Below, in pieces: positions 1-5,983 of a stretch of DNA of 10,162 nt. How positions within the stretch are numbered: the first letter of the stretch is position 1; the number at the start of each line of letters is the position of its first letter. The notes beneath the pieces are model-generated. The model was not told where the DNA came from and searched no databases. It saw only the letters and a program-made list of their open reading frames with translations. Source of the stretch: an uncultured Collinsella sp. (GTDB lineage: Bacteria; Actinomycetota; Coriobacteriia; Coriobacteriales; Coriobacteriaceae); NCBI GenBank assembly GCA_934650975.1, contig CAKUFW010000073.1, positions 1 to 10,162 of the forward strand. The letters run 5' to 3'. The position numbers were made by a program, and so were the translations under genes.

Positions 1-14
1 AAAGCCGTTTGTCT

Positions 15-72
15 CCACCCGCATAGCGGGTGGGTTGAAGCTGGCCGCTGCGCGCCCAGCAGACTAAAGTCT
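15..72. repeat. Two-hairpin motif, possible transposon-end or PATE remnant
   Basis: An 8-bp perfect stem (CCACCCGC, loop ATA, GCGGGTGG) at 15-33 is followed 27 nt later by the short palindrome AGACTAAAGTCT at 61-72. Neither is followed by a T-run on either strand, so they do not look like intrinsic terminators. A G/C-rich stem plus a small palindrome containing CTAAAG (CTTTAG on the other strand) resembles the subterminal hairpins of IS200/IS605-type elements and of their gene-less derivatives, but no transposase gene is visible. The last 70 bases of the window have the same order of parts. The assignment is inference from structure only. Confidence 0.3.
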
Positions 73-77
73 TGAAC

Positions 78-107
78 AAAAAAGCTCGCCGGCTAGGCCG
101 ACGAGCT
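78..107 (-). terminator. Intrinsic terminator after tRNA-fMet
   Basis: Read on the minus strand, bases 107 to 83 form an 11-bp stem (AGCTCGTCGGC paired with GCCGGCGAGCT, one T-G wobble) with a 3-nt loop. It is followed immediately by six T residues (83-78). It lies 9 bases past the encoded CCA of the tRNA, as expected for rho-independent termination of a monocistronic tRNA. Confidence 0.85.
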
Positions 108-116
108 GCAAATTCT

Positions 117-193
117 TGGTCGCGGGGGCAGGATTTGAACCTACGACCTCCGGGTTATGAGCCCGGCGAGCTACCAGACTGCTCCACCCCGCA
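117..193 (-). tRNA. Initiator tRNA-fMet (anticodon CAT)
   Basis: The minus strand folds into a complete 77-nt cloverleaf including an encoded CCA (117-119). The anticodon loop is CTCATAA, giving anticodon CAU. Initiator hallmarks are visible: three consecutive G-C pairs at the base of the anticodon stem (GGG/CCC), an A11-U24 pair in the D stem, and a non-Watson-Crick 1-72 position (U1 with G72, where E. coli has C1/A72). A weak 1-72 pair is what methionyl-tRNA formyltransferase needs and what keeps the tRNA away from elongation. The T stem is GTAGG/CCTGC with the loop TTCAAAT. A promoter upstream and a terminator downstream suggest it is transcribed alone. Confidence 0.97.
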
Positions 194-224
194 ATGTCTG
201 GGCGCCTCATGTGCGCAAGAAAGA

Positions 225-253
225 ATATTACGCGGGAGTTCGGTAAACGGCAA
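225..253 (-). promoter_or_regulatory. Promoter of tRNA-fMet
   Basis: On the minus strand a -35 box TTGCCG (253-248) is separated by exactly 17 bases from a -10 box TAATAT (230-225), a good sigma-70-type match. It sits in the 86-bp gap between the transglutaminase stop codon and the tRNA. Predicted transcription would start near 218, giving a leader of about 25 nt to be removed by RNase P. The tRNA therefore need not depend on read-through from the upstream operon. Confidence 0.7.
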
Positions 254-279
254 GGAAAATCTCGTAGAGCATAATTCCT

Positions 280-1440
280 TCATATCTTGAACACCCGTGA
301 CGACGGAAAGACCAGGACTACCCGACGCTCCGGGATCAGTCTCGTGCGCACCGGCACGCAAAACTCCCTGCTCAGACGCTTAGCAACCGCCTGACACTGC
401 GCCTGCGCATCGGCATCCCCGCAAGGAGGAAGCTGCAGCTCAAACCCCGCGCGCGGAAACCCCGAGCGGCGCGCCAGCTCAACCGCTTGCGACGCGCACC
501 CCACCCGCAGACCATGCGTGCGGTAATAATCCGCCGCCACGCAAACCGGATCAAAGCCCGGCAACTCAACCGTATGGGTCATCGCAGCCTGACGCCCATC
601 CAGTCCAAAGTTGCCATGCGAGATAACGTCGGCCGCCGAGCACGTGCCGTCCCACGTCACATCGACATGCGACCAGCGATGACGACCGCCCAGCCCATCG
701 GCAATATCCACCACATTCCACGCGTGATTGCCCGCGGGATTCTCGGCATCGCCCGCTTGGCCCCACACCACCGCGCTCGCCACGCCCACACGATCGAGCA
801 GGTACTTGTACGCAAGCGACCAACCGTCGCACACGGCATTACGCCCGATCAGCGCGGCGTGGGCAAAATGGCAATCGTCGGCGCCATCCACCTCGTCCGG
901 CATCTCATGGGACGCCATCCCCTGGTAGGTGTAGGTAAAGTCTCGCAGCAGTAGGTCGTGAACCTGCAGCGCAATGGCACCCGCAGGAGCCGTGCGGTCC
1001 ACGTTCCGCAGCAGGCGGGTAGCGCGACGCTCCATCTTGCGCAGCGCACGGGCCGCGGCCTCGGGCTCCATACGGTAGACAAAATCGAGCCGTACATCAC
1101 CCGACACCGGACCTGGGTCGCTCCCGCAAATGGTGCGGCTGGCGTAGATGTAGCCCGGCCGGTCGTGGCACACCAGGTGGTAGAGCTCCGCCGCGCGAGC
1201 AAAGCTACCCACGCCCGGCAGCACCACCGAGGGCTCGCGACGGGCAACCGCATTGTCAATCAAATCGTACGGCCCACGTTCGCGCTGGCCGAGCGTCTGA
1301 CGATGGGCCAAATACGCGCAGGAAGCGACCGCCGGTGCGCACGCATCGTGCACCGCCCGCGCGGCAACCCACCCGCGGCGCAACCCCTCGGCAGCGACTC
1401 CGCCGGCCCCAAGAAGCCCGTCGGCACACACAGCAAACAT
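280..1440 (-). CDS. Transglutaminase-like cysteine protein
   Basis: This 386-residue protein carries a transglutaminase/protease-type papain-like fold. The triad is visible: Cys204 in NAVCDGWS, His239 in NHAWNVV and Asp260 in SHVDVTWD, in the correct order and spacing. Bacterial members act mostly as peptidases or amidases; the substrate here cannot be read. The N-terminal 150 residues are alanine- and arginine-rich with no recognised domain, and about 100 residues after the triad are also unassigned. No clear signal peptide or membrane segment is seen, so a cytoplasmic location is likely. The start lies 9 bp after the stop of the atypical kinase, with AGGGG overlapping that stop, so the two are translationally close and surely co-transcribed. 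It is the last gene of the five-gene minus-strand run. Fold assignment is firm; the biological role in a kinase/phosphatase operon is inference. Confidence 0.82.
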   Translation of the reverse strand: MFAVCADGLLGAGGVAAEGLRRGWVAARAVHDACAPAVASCAYLAHRQTLGQRERGPYDLIDNAVARREPSVVLPGVGSFARAAELYHLVCHDRPGYIYASRTICGSDPGPVSGDVRLDFVYRMEPEAAARALRKMERRATRLLRNVDRTAPAGAIALQVHDLLLRDFTYTYQGMASHEMPDEVDGADDCHFAHAALIGRNAVCDGWSLAYKYLLDRVGVASAVVWGQAGDAENPAGNHAWNVVDIADGLGGRHRWSHVDVTWDGTCSAADVISHGNFGLDGRQAAMTHTVELPGFDPVCVAADYYRTHGLRVGCASQAVELARRSGFPRAGFELQLPPCGDADAQAQCQAVAKRLSREFCVPVRTRLIPERRVVLVFPSSRVFKI

Positions 1441-1449
1441 CGCACACCC

Positions 1450-2541
1450 CTACGCAGCCGACGCCTGCGCCATGCGCGCCACACGGCGGTCGGCGGCGCA
1501 ATACGGGCAGGCGGGCGCCCCCGCAGCCGTTACAAATCCGCGATGGAACACGTGCCCGTGTCCACATTCGACCAGGTGAGCGCGGTAGTCACGCAACAGG
1601 CGACACCACTGGGCATCGGTCACGCGGCGGTCGGCACCACCGGCTCCGCTAAACAGCGAGCGCTCGTAGGCCTCGCGCAGCAAGGGCGGCACGTGGCCGA
1701 GCGGCAGCGCCCAGGCAAACAGCCCCACCCCAGGCGCCGTGCCCGTAAAGGGCGAACGCCCGTCGCGCACCTGACAGTCGACCGCGGGCGGCAGTGGATA
1801 CTCGCCCTCCGCATCGGGTTCAACAGCGCCCTCAAAGGGATGAACGCCGTTACCCAGCATGCGAAACGCCAGCACTGCCAGGGCAAACAGATCGGTGGCC
1901 ACGGTAAACGTAGGCTCGCCCGCCGCCTCCATCTGGGCATACGTGCGACCGTGGGCCGCGGCGATCAGCTCGGGCGCGGCCACGCCCGGCGCGCACGCCA
2001 TACACGGATGGGTACCACCGCGCTGCACATAGAAAGTGTCGGCGTCGATCAGGTGCACGCTGCCGTCGGGCGCCACCAGCACGTTGTCGCCCGAAAGATC
2101 CCCCACCACCAGCGCGTGTCCATTCACCACCGTATGGTGCAGAGCATCGAGCACACGCGTCAGGGCGATCAGCGCATCGACGCAGGTCAGCGCCGATAAG
2201 CCAGCGGCCACCCTGGGATAGCGGTAGAGCTCGCTTGCCGCCACGCTGCCCACAGGCGCGCGGCGCATCAAAAAGCCGATGAACTCCGCCGCCTCGGAAT
2301 CGGCATACAGCGCCTGGCGCGGCCAGCACACGGCGCGCAGCACGCCGGCCTGCACGGCCATAATCTTGTCGTGCAGCGCGATCATGTTCTGAATCTTGGC
2401 GCGGCGCTCGGGCGTGGGGTCGCGGTAGAGCTTGGCCACCGTGGCGCCGTCGCCCACAACGGTGCGCACCTCGCCCTCGCCGCCCGCGTTGATCACATCG
2501 CCCAGCTCGACGACGGTGCCGTTGCTGTCGTACACGTACAT
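1450..2541 (-). CDS. Atypical protein kinase with C-terminal zinc ribbon
   Basis: A 363-residue kinase-fold protein of the kind found beside PP2C and vWA genes in bacteria (YegI-like). Seen in order: glycine loop GGEGEV (20-25), ATP-anchoring Lys37 in VAKLY, a catalytic loop GDLSGDN (147-153) keeping Asp148 and Asn153 but lacking HRD, a metal-binding segment LIDAD (164-168) in place of DFG, an APE-like APEL (189-192), and Asp217 in TDLFAL. The C-terminus has CGHGH (326-330) and CPYC (345-348), a probable zinc-binding knuckle. Core ATP and metal ligands remain, so it may be active, but the altered loops leave a pseudokinase role open. The start at 2541 has an AGGAGG site overlapping the stop of the phosphatase gene 9 bp upstream, and the same 9-bp spacing separates it from the transglutaminase gene. 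The three thus form a tight block. Confidence 0.82.
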   Translation of the reverse strand: MYVYDSNGTVVELGDVINAGGEGEVRTVVGDGATVAKLYRDPTPERRAKIQNMIALHDKIMAVQAGVLRAVCWPRQALYADSEAAEFIGFLMRRAPVGSVAASELYRYPRVAAGLSALTCVDALIALTRVLDALHHTVVNGHALVVGDLSGDNVLVAPDGSVHLIDADTFYVQRGGTHPCMACAPGVAAPELIAAAHGRTYAQMEAAGEPTFTVATDLFALAVLAFRMLGNGVHPFEGAVEPDAEGEYPLPPAVDCQVRDGRSPFTGTAPGVGLFAWALPLGHVPPLLREAYERSLFSGAGGADRRVTDAQWCRLLRDYRAHLVECGHGHVFHRGFVTAAGAPACPYCAADRRVARMAQASAA

Positions 2542-2550
2542 GCGCCCCTC

Positions 2551-3729
2551 CTATTCCATCTCGTCAAACGCGGTATCGTCGCCGGTCGCGACGACGGCCT
2601 CAAAATCATCGGGCTCGCCGATCACGCAGTCCTCAAACACGCGATACGTCTCGGCGCGCTCGGCGGCGGCAGCGGTCGCCAGCTCCAGCGCGCGATCGAG
2701 CGCCGCGCCGCACATGAGCTGGTACTCGAGCTCCACGCTAAAGCTGCCGCCCACGGCGCGGGCAACATCGTCGGCACGCAGGCGGAGCTCGTCGCGCCAC
2801 GGCAGCACGATCAGGTCGCCGTCCGCGTCCGCAAAGGACGCGCCCGTCGTCGCCAGGCGCTCGGCCGTCACGTCCTCAACTTCGTCCTCGGCATCACCAG
2901 CCAGCGAATCGCCCTCGCAATTGATAAGCGCCACCACCGTCTTGTCGTCGTCCACGCAGGTCGCGGGCAACGCGCGCAGGTAGTCGGCCGCACCGCCGCA
3001 GAGCGCCGGCACGTCGTCCGCGTCGATATCGCATGCCATAAACAGGTCGATGGCCTCGCGGTTAAAGTCAGTCGGCGCACCATAGGAACCCGGCTCCCAA
3101 GTGGCAAACTTCTCGAGCATGCCGTCGGTCGCCATGAGCACGCCCGCGGCGCCCGCGGCAAAGCCAAACTCCCAGTGATAGGTATCGTGCAGAGGAAACA
3201 CCTGGCACGAAAGCGGTCCGCGGTGCAGATGCGTCAGCGCAAATGGCGCGCCCGCGGCATCCACCGCAATCGCGCCGGAGTCGCCGGCGTTGCCATACCA
3301 CGCGTGCGCGCCATCCCACACCACCACACACAGGGCGCAGGCAAACGAGGCAATGTCGGCGGCCGGCTCATTGGCGGCGGCATCGGCAACGGCGCGAAGG
3401 GCGCGCTCGTACACGCCCTTCAACGCCGAGGCATCACCCGGCACCAGATCGCCGCGCACGAACGCCTCGGCAGCCGCGTCGACCGCAGCCTCACTTGCCA
3501 GATGGGCGCCCTCGCCGCTCAAAATCATGGACGAGACGCCGTCCGCAACGGCGGCGATAATCACCTGGCGCGGCGCGGGAGCGGCGGGGGCCTCGCGCGA
3601 CTCGGCCGCATCCAGCGTCTCTTCCATGCGAGGCATCTCAACCACCCGCACACAGTGGCAATCCTGGTTGCTGCGTCCTTGCAGCTTATGGCTGGGGCCG
3701 GTCACGCTGGCCTCGTAATGAATCAACAT
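2551..3729 (-). CDS. PP2C-type Ser/Thr protein phosphatase
   Basis: A 392-residue metal-dependent phosphatase of the PP2C/PPM superfamily, expected to remove phosphate from Ser/Thr residues phosphorylated by the neighbouring kinases. Visible motifs: NQD (21-23), VADG with metal ligand Asp63, GNAGDSG (146-152), ATDGM with Asp202, and DDDKT (260-264), matching the terminal DN/DD metal motif. The catalytic domain ends near residue 270. About 120 further residues are rich in Asp, Glu and Ala and match no domain I recognise; they could be a regulatory or partner-binding tail. An Ala/Glu/Pro-rich insert lies at about 35-55. The start is supported by AAAGGA five bases before the ATG at 3729. It lies 97 bp after the vWA gene and 9 bp before the atypical kinase. 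Confidence 0.88.
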   Translation of the reverse strand: MLIHYEASVTGPSHKLQGRSNQDCHCVRVVEMPRMEETLDAAESREAPAAPAPRQVIIAAVADGVSSMILSGEGAHLASEAAVDAAAEAFVRGDLVPGDASALKGVYERALRAVADAAANEPAADIASFACALCVVVWDGAHAWYGNAGDSGAIAVDAAGAPFALTHLHRGPLSCQVFPLHDTYHWEFGFAAGAAGVLMATDGMLEKFATWEPGSYGAPTDFNREAIDLFMACDIDADDVPALCGGAADYLRALPATCVDDDKTVVALINCEGDSLAGDAEDEVEDVTAERLATTGASFADADGDLIVLPWRDELRLRADDVARAVGGSFSVELEYQLMCGAALDRALELATAAAAERAETYRVFEDCVIGEPDDFEAVVATGDDTAFDEME

Positions 3730-3826
3730 GGTTGTCCTTTCTATCCGTACCAGCCGGGCGCGGCGGGCTCTGGTCCGTCCGGCGCCGCGTCCGGGGTTTA
3801 CTGGGATTCATGCGCTGGCAGACGCC

Positions 3827-4675
3827 CTACTTGCAGAACTCTTCGAACGTGGTCACGCCGTCGGTGCACACAAAACGAATGTCGTCGTCATCGCCATCGA
3901 AGGTCTCGGACGTGACAATCGCCGTGCCGGGCGCCAGCTGGCTCATGCCGCACGCGATCTCGCTCATAAAGTGGAAGAAGCGGTCGAACGGCACGCCGTC
4001 GCTCGCGTCAAAGTTGGCCTCAAAATAGCCGCCGCAGCTCTTGGTAAGCTGCTCGGCCGTGGCACGATCAAAGTCTCCAAAGCCCAAGAACACCACCTTC
4101 ACCTGGTCCTTTGCGACCATCTTGGCGATAAGCTCGGCAGCCTCGTCCACGTTGCCGGCAGGCTCGTCGCGGCCATCGGTGTAGATGAGCACAAGCGAGC
4201 GCTTAACATTGATGCCGGCACGCAGCTGACGCTGGGCATGGTCGTGCACCAGGTTGAGGGCGCGCACGATGCCGTCGTTGAGGCGCGTGAGGCCGTGGGC
4301 CTTGAGCGTAATGTCGGGCAGGTCCCTGACGGGAACAAAGGCAGCGGCGGCCTCGTCCAAGTCGGATGCGGACGGGACGTCGGCAGCAACGTCGGCGGGC
4401 CCGGCACCGTCCTCGTCGCCCTCGCCGGACACGATGTCGCGCAGGCGCATGACCTGGACATCGCTCGCCACGTTGACCATCGCAATGTCCACCAGCTCGC
4501 GGGCCTTGGCGTTTTCGCAGACCTTCTGCTTAAAGTGCGCGCGCCCACGGTTCATCTGGGCCATGACGCCGGCGACAGAAGACGAGCAGTCGTTGACCGA
4601 CACCACACTCATGTGCGGCTCGTTGAGGTAGCCGGTGCCGAGGATAGTGGTCGGGACGTTTTCGAAGCGATTCAT
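3827..4675 (-). CDS. TerY-like von Willebrand factor A domain protein
   Basis: A 282-residue protein with a vWA fold and an apparently intact MIDAS metal site: DCSSS (29-33; the DxSxS motif), Thr130 in GLTRLND, and TDGRD (166-170, Asp167). Such TerY-like proteins work as metal-dependent protein-interaction modules, often together with a PP2C phosphatase and a kinase encoded next door, as here. Residues 80-112 form an Asp/Glu/Ala-rich insert that lengthens the fold, and the last 40 residues include the acidic run DGDDDD. No signal peptide or membrane segment is seen, so it is probably cytoplasmic. AAAGGA at 4680-4685 supports the ATG at 4675. The 166-bp gap before it holds the shared TTCAGCTGAA element, so this gene may have its own promoter in addition to read-through from the first kinase. 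Confidence 0.83.
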   Translation of the reverse strand: MNRFENVPTTILGTGYLNEPHMSVVSVNDCSSSVAGVMAQMNRGRAHFKQKVCENAKARELVDIAMVNVASDVQVMRLRDIVSGEGDEDGAGPADVAADVPSASDLDEAAAAFVPVRDLPDITLKAHGLTRLNDGIVRALNLVHDHAQRQLRAGINVKRSLVLIYTDGRDEPAGNVDEAAELIAKMVAKDQVKVVFLGFGDFDRATAEQLTKSCGGYFEANFDASDGVPFDRFFHFMSEIACGMSQLAPGTAIVTSETFDGDDDDIRFVCTDGVTTFEEFCK

Positions 4676-4697
4676 GAGTGATCCTTTCGGTTGGTGT

Positions 4698-4718
4698 GGC
4701 GGGCTCTGGATGCCCGCC
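4698..4718 (-). other. Leader hairpin upstream of the vWA gene
   Basis: A perfect 7-bp stem (GGCGGGC/GCCCGCC) with a 7-nt loop lies 22 bases before the vWA start codon. No T-run follows, so it is not an intrinsic terminator; it may stabilise the transcript or mark a processing point. Its arm and loop include CCAGAGCCCGCC, which recurs upstream of the phosphatase gene at 3762-3773. Confidence 0.35.
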
Positions 4719-4758
4719 TTGTTGGCGACAGTGTGGCAGGAGGCCGAGGCGCCGGGCC

Positions 4759-4777
4759 GCCGCGCGATTCAGCTGAA
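4759..4777. promoter_or_regulatory. Candidate operator copy 1 (TTCAGCTGAA)
   Basis: The perfect 10-bp palindrome TTCAGCTGAA (4768-4777) is preceded by GCCGCGCGA, and this 19-base block recurs at 5877-5895 with one mismatch. It lies 92 bases upstream of the vWA start codon. An even palindrome of this kind fits a dimeric transcription factor. The regulator is not identifiable from the window. Confidence 0.5.
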
Positions 4778-4841
4778 AACGAGGATGGGCGGCGATGCGG
4801 GGTCCGGCCTAGCTCGCGGCGGGCGGGCGCCCCATCAGGCC

Positions 4842-5813
4842 CTACCCCAGCACGCGGGCCAAGCGGCGCCCCAGCGGCGTCAGTGGCAGTTCGGTAACAT
4901 CGCGGGTGCCAAAGGCAAGCCGAGCTGCCACGGCGCCCGCGGCATAGAGATCCGTTTTGGGCGCATACGGTCCGCCCACGTGGGCCTCGGGCGCCTCAAA
5001 GCCGCGGCTGAGCACGCATTCGCGCAGCGCCGGCTCGCGCGCGGCGACATCGGCCTCGGCAAGTGTGATCGCGCAACCAAAATCGATCAGATGCACGGCG
5101 CCGGCCTCGTCGACCAGGATGTTTCCCGGGTGGATATCGCGATGGATAATCCCGGCGCGATGAACAATGGCGAGCGCCTCGAGCAGCCGGTCATAGAGTG
5201 CACCCACGATCCGCTCGCGTGCCGCCGACCCCGGCTCGAGCCCGCGCGCATGCCGCTCAACCCATGTATCCGCCGGAAGACCATCGATGTATTGCTCGGA
5301 CAGGCACGCGAGCGGCTCGGCCGAAAGACGTGCATCGCAAACCGAGCCCAGCCGATACACGTCGGCAAAACATGCATAGCCCGACAGCGGCCCGGATAAA
5401 AACCGAGCCTCGCGCGCCAGCCGGGCGGCCGCACCCGCATCCAGCGCAATCTTGAACACGCACCCGCCGGCGCGATACACCAGCGTGCTTGCATGCCGCG
5501 TGCCCGGCTTGGGGTAGATGAGCTCGGCAAACGGCAGCTGCGTTTGCGCGGGGACTTCCGGCAGCGCGGCCATCGCGGCCGCGGCGGCGTCCGCCAGCAT
5601 CGTCTGCTGCGAGGACGTCGGCGCCAGCGGCGTGGCAATCGTCTCGTCGCCGACGGCCTGATCCCCCGCCTCGCGAGCCGCGCCAGGCCGCCGGGCAAGC
5701 ACGCGCTCCACACGCGCGGCGAATCGATCCAGCTCGGCCTCGGCACCCAGCCATCCACGCGCCGCGCGGCACAACGGCTCCCACACATTGTTCAATACAC
5801 CTTGGGCATCCAT
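4842..5813 (-). CDS. Hanks-type serine/threonine protein kinase
   Basis: A 323-residue protein with a kinase domain from about residue 95. Seen: Lys121 in CVFKIAL, Glu135 of helix C in AREARF, catalytic loop HRDIHPGN (224-231; Asp226 and Asn231), DFG (244-246), APE (274-276), and Asp288 in KTDLY. All residues for phosphotransfer are present, but His replaces the usual Lys two residues after the catalytic Asp, making the loop resemble the DxHPGN of APH/ABC1-like kinases. The glycine loop is poorly conserved, and the C-lobe ends about 35 residues after Asp288, shorter than usual. The 95-residue N-terminus matches nothing I know. The frame is open back to 6080, but the ATG at 5813 with GGAGG five bases upstream is preferred because the longer form would overlap the divergent gene. 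It is the first gene of the minus-strand run and lacks a membrane segment, unlike PknB-type sensors. Confidence 0.85.
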   Translation of the reverse strand: MDAQGVLNNVWEPLCRAARGWLGAEAELDRFAARVERVLARRPGAAREAGDQAVGDETIATPLAPTSSQQTMLADAAAAAMAALPEVPAQTQLPFAELIYPKPGTRHASTLVYRAGGCVFKIALDAGAAARLAREARFLSGPLSGYACFADVYRLGSVCDARLSAEPLACLSEQYIDGLPADTWVERHARGLEPGSAARERIVGALYDRLLEALAIVHRAGIIHRDIHPGNILVDEAGAVHLIDFGCAITLAEADVAAREPALRECVLSRGFEAPEAHVGGPYAPKTDLYAAGAVAARLAFGTRDVTELPLTPLGRRLARVLG

Positions 5814-5827
5814 GGCATCCTCCGTCC

Positions 5828-5850
5828 GCTCGCCCAACTTGTCGGCGAGC
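5828..5850 (-). other. Leader hairpin upstream of the first kinase gene
   Basis: A perfect 7-bp stem (GCTCGCC/GGCGAGC) with a 9-nt loop lies 14 bases before the start codon at 5813, just ahead of the GGAGG site. No T-run follows. The vWA leader also has a 7-bp hairpin near its ribosome site, so the two upstream regions are alike in layout. Function unknown. Confidence 0.35.
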
Positions 5851-5876
5851 CTACCCGGAGGCGGCCGCGCACCCGC

Positions 5877-5895
5877 GCCGCGCGTTTCAGCTGAA
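5877..5895. promoter_or_regulatory. Candidate operator copy 2 (TTCAGCTGAA)
   Basis: The second copy of the 19-base block (GCCGCGCGT then TTCAGCTGAA at 5886-5895) lies in the 170-bp divergent region. It is 72 bases from the minus-strand kinase start and 88 bases from the plus-strand FHA-like start, so it could serve both directions. It differs from the copy at 4759-4777 at one base, just outside the palindrome. Confidence 0.5.
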
Positions 5896-5923
5896 CGCCG
5901 CCGCCCGCCGCTCACGGTCGCGC

Positions 5924-5952
5924 GCGTCATCATGGACGGCATCTGATACCCT
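5924..5952 (+). promoter_or_regulatory. Weak candidate promoter of the FHA-like gene
   Basis: An extended -10-like sequence TGATACCCT (5944-5952) has GCGTCA, a 3-of-6 match to TTGACA, 17 bases upstream of its hexamer. It would start transcription about 25 bases before the ATG at 5984. The match is weak and the region is very G/C-rich, so this is only a candidate. Confidence 0.3.
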
Positions 5953-5983
5953 GCGAAGCTAAGTAATCGCGAAAGGACACCCC

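Noticed and set aside
72..290. Plus-strand 72-codon frame including a peptide like RGQDLNLRPPGYEPGELPDCS
   Set aside because: It is the antisense translation of the tRNA-fMet gene, a well-known false ORF, and has no ribosome site.
958..2199. 413-codon plus-strand open frame antisense to the atypical kinase and transglutaminase genes
   Set aside because: The His/Arg/Gly-rich composition is typical of antisense frames in high-GC genes; it shows no domain, and the opposite strand encodes clear kinase and triad motifs.
2371..3915. 514-codon plus-strand open frame antisense to the PP2C gene
   Set aside because: Same reasoning: low-complexity Ala/His/Arg composition and no recognised motif, while the minus strand has all PP2C motifs.
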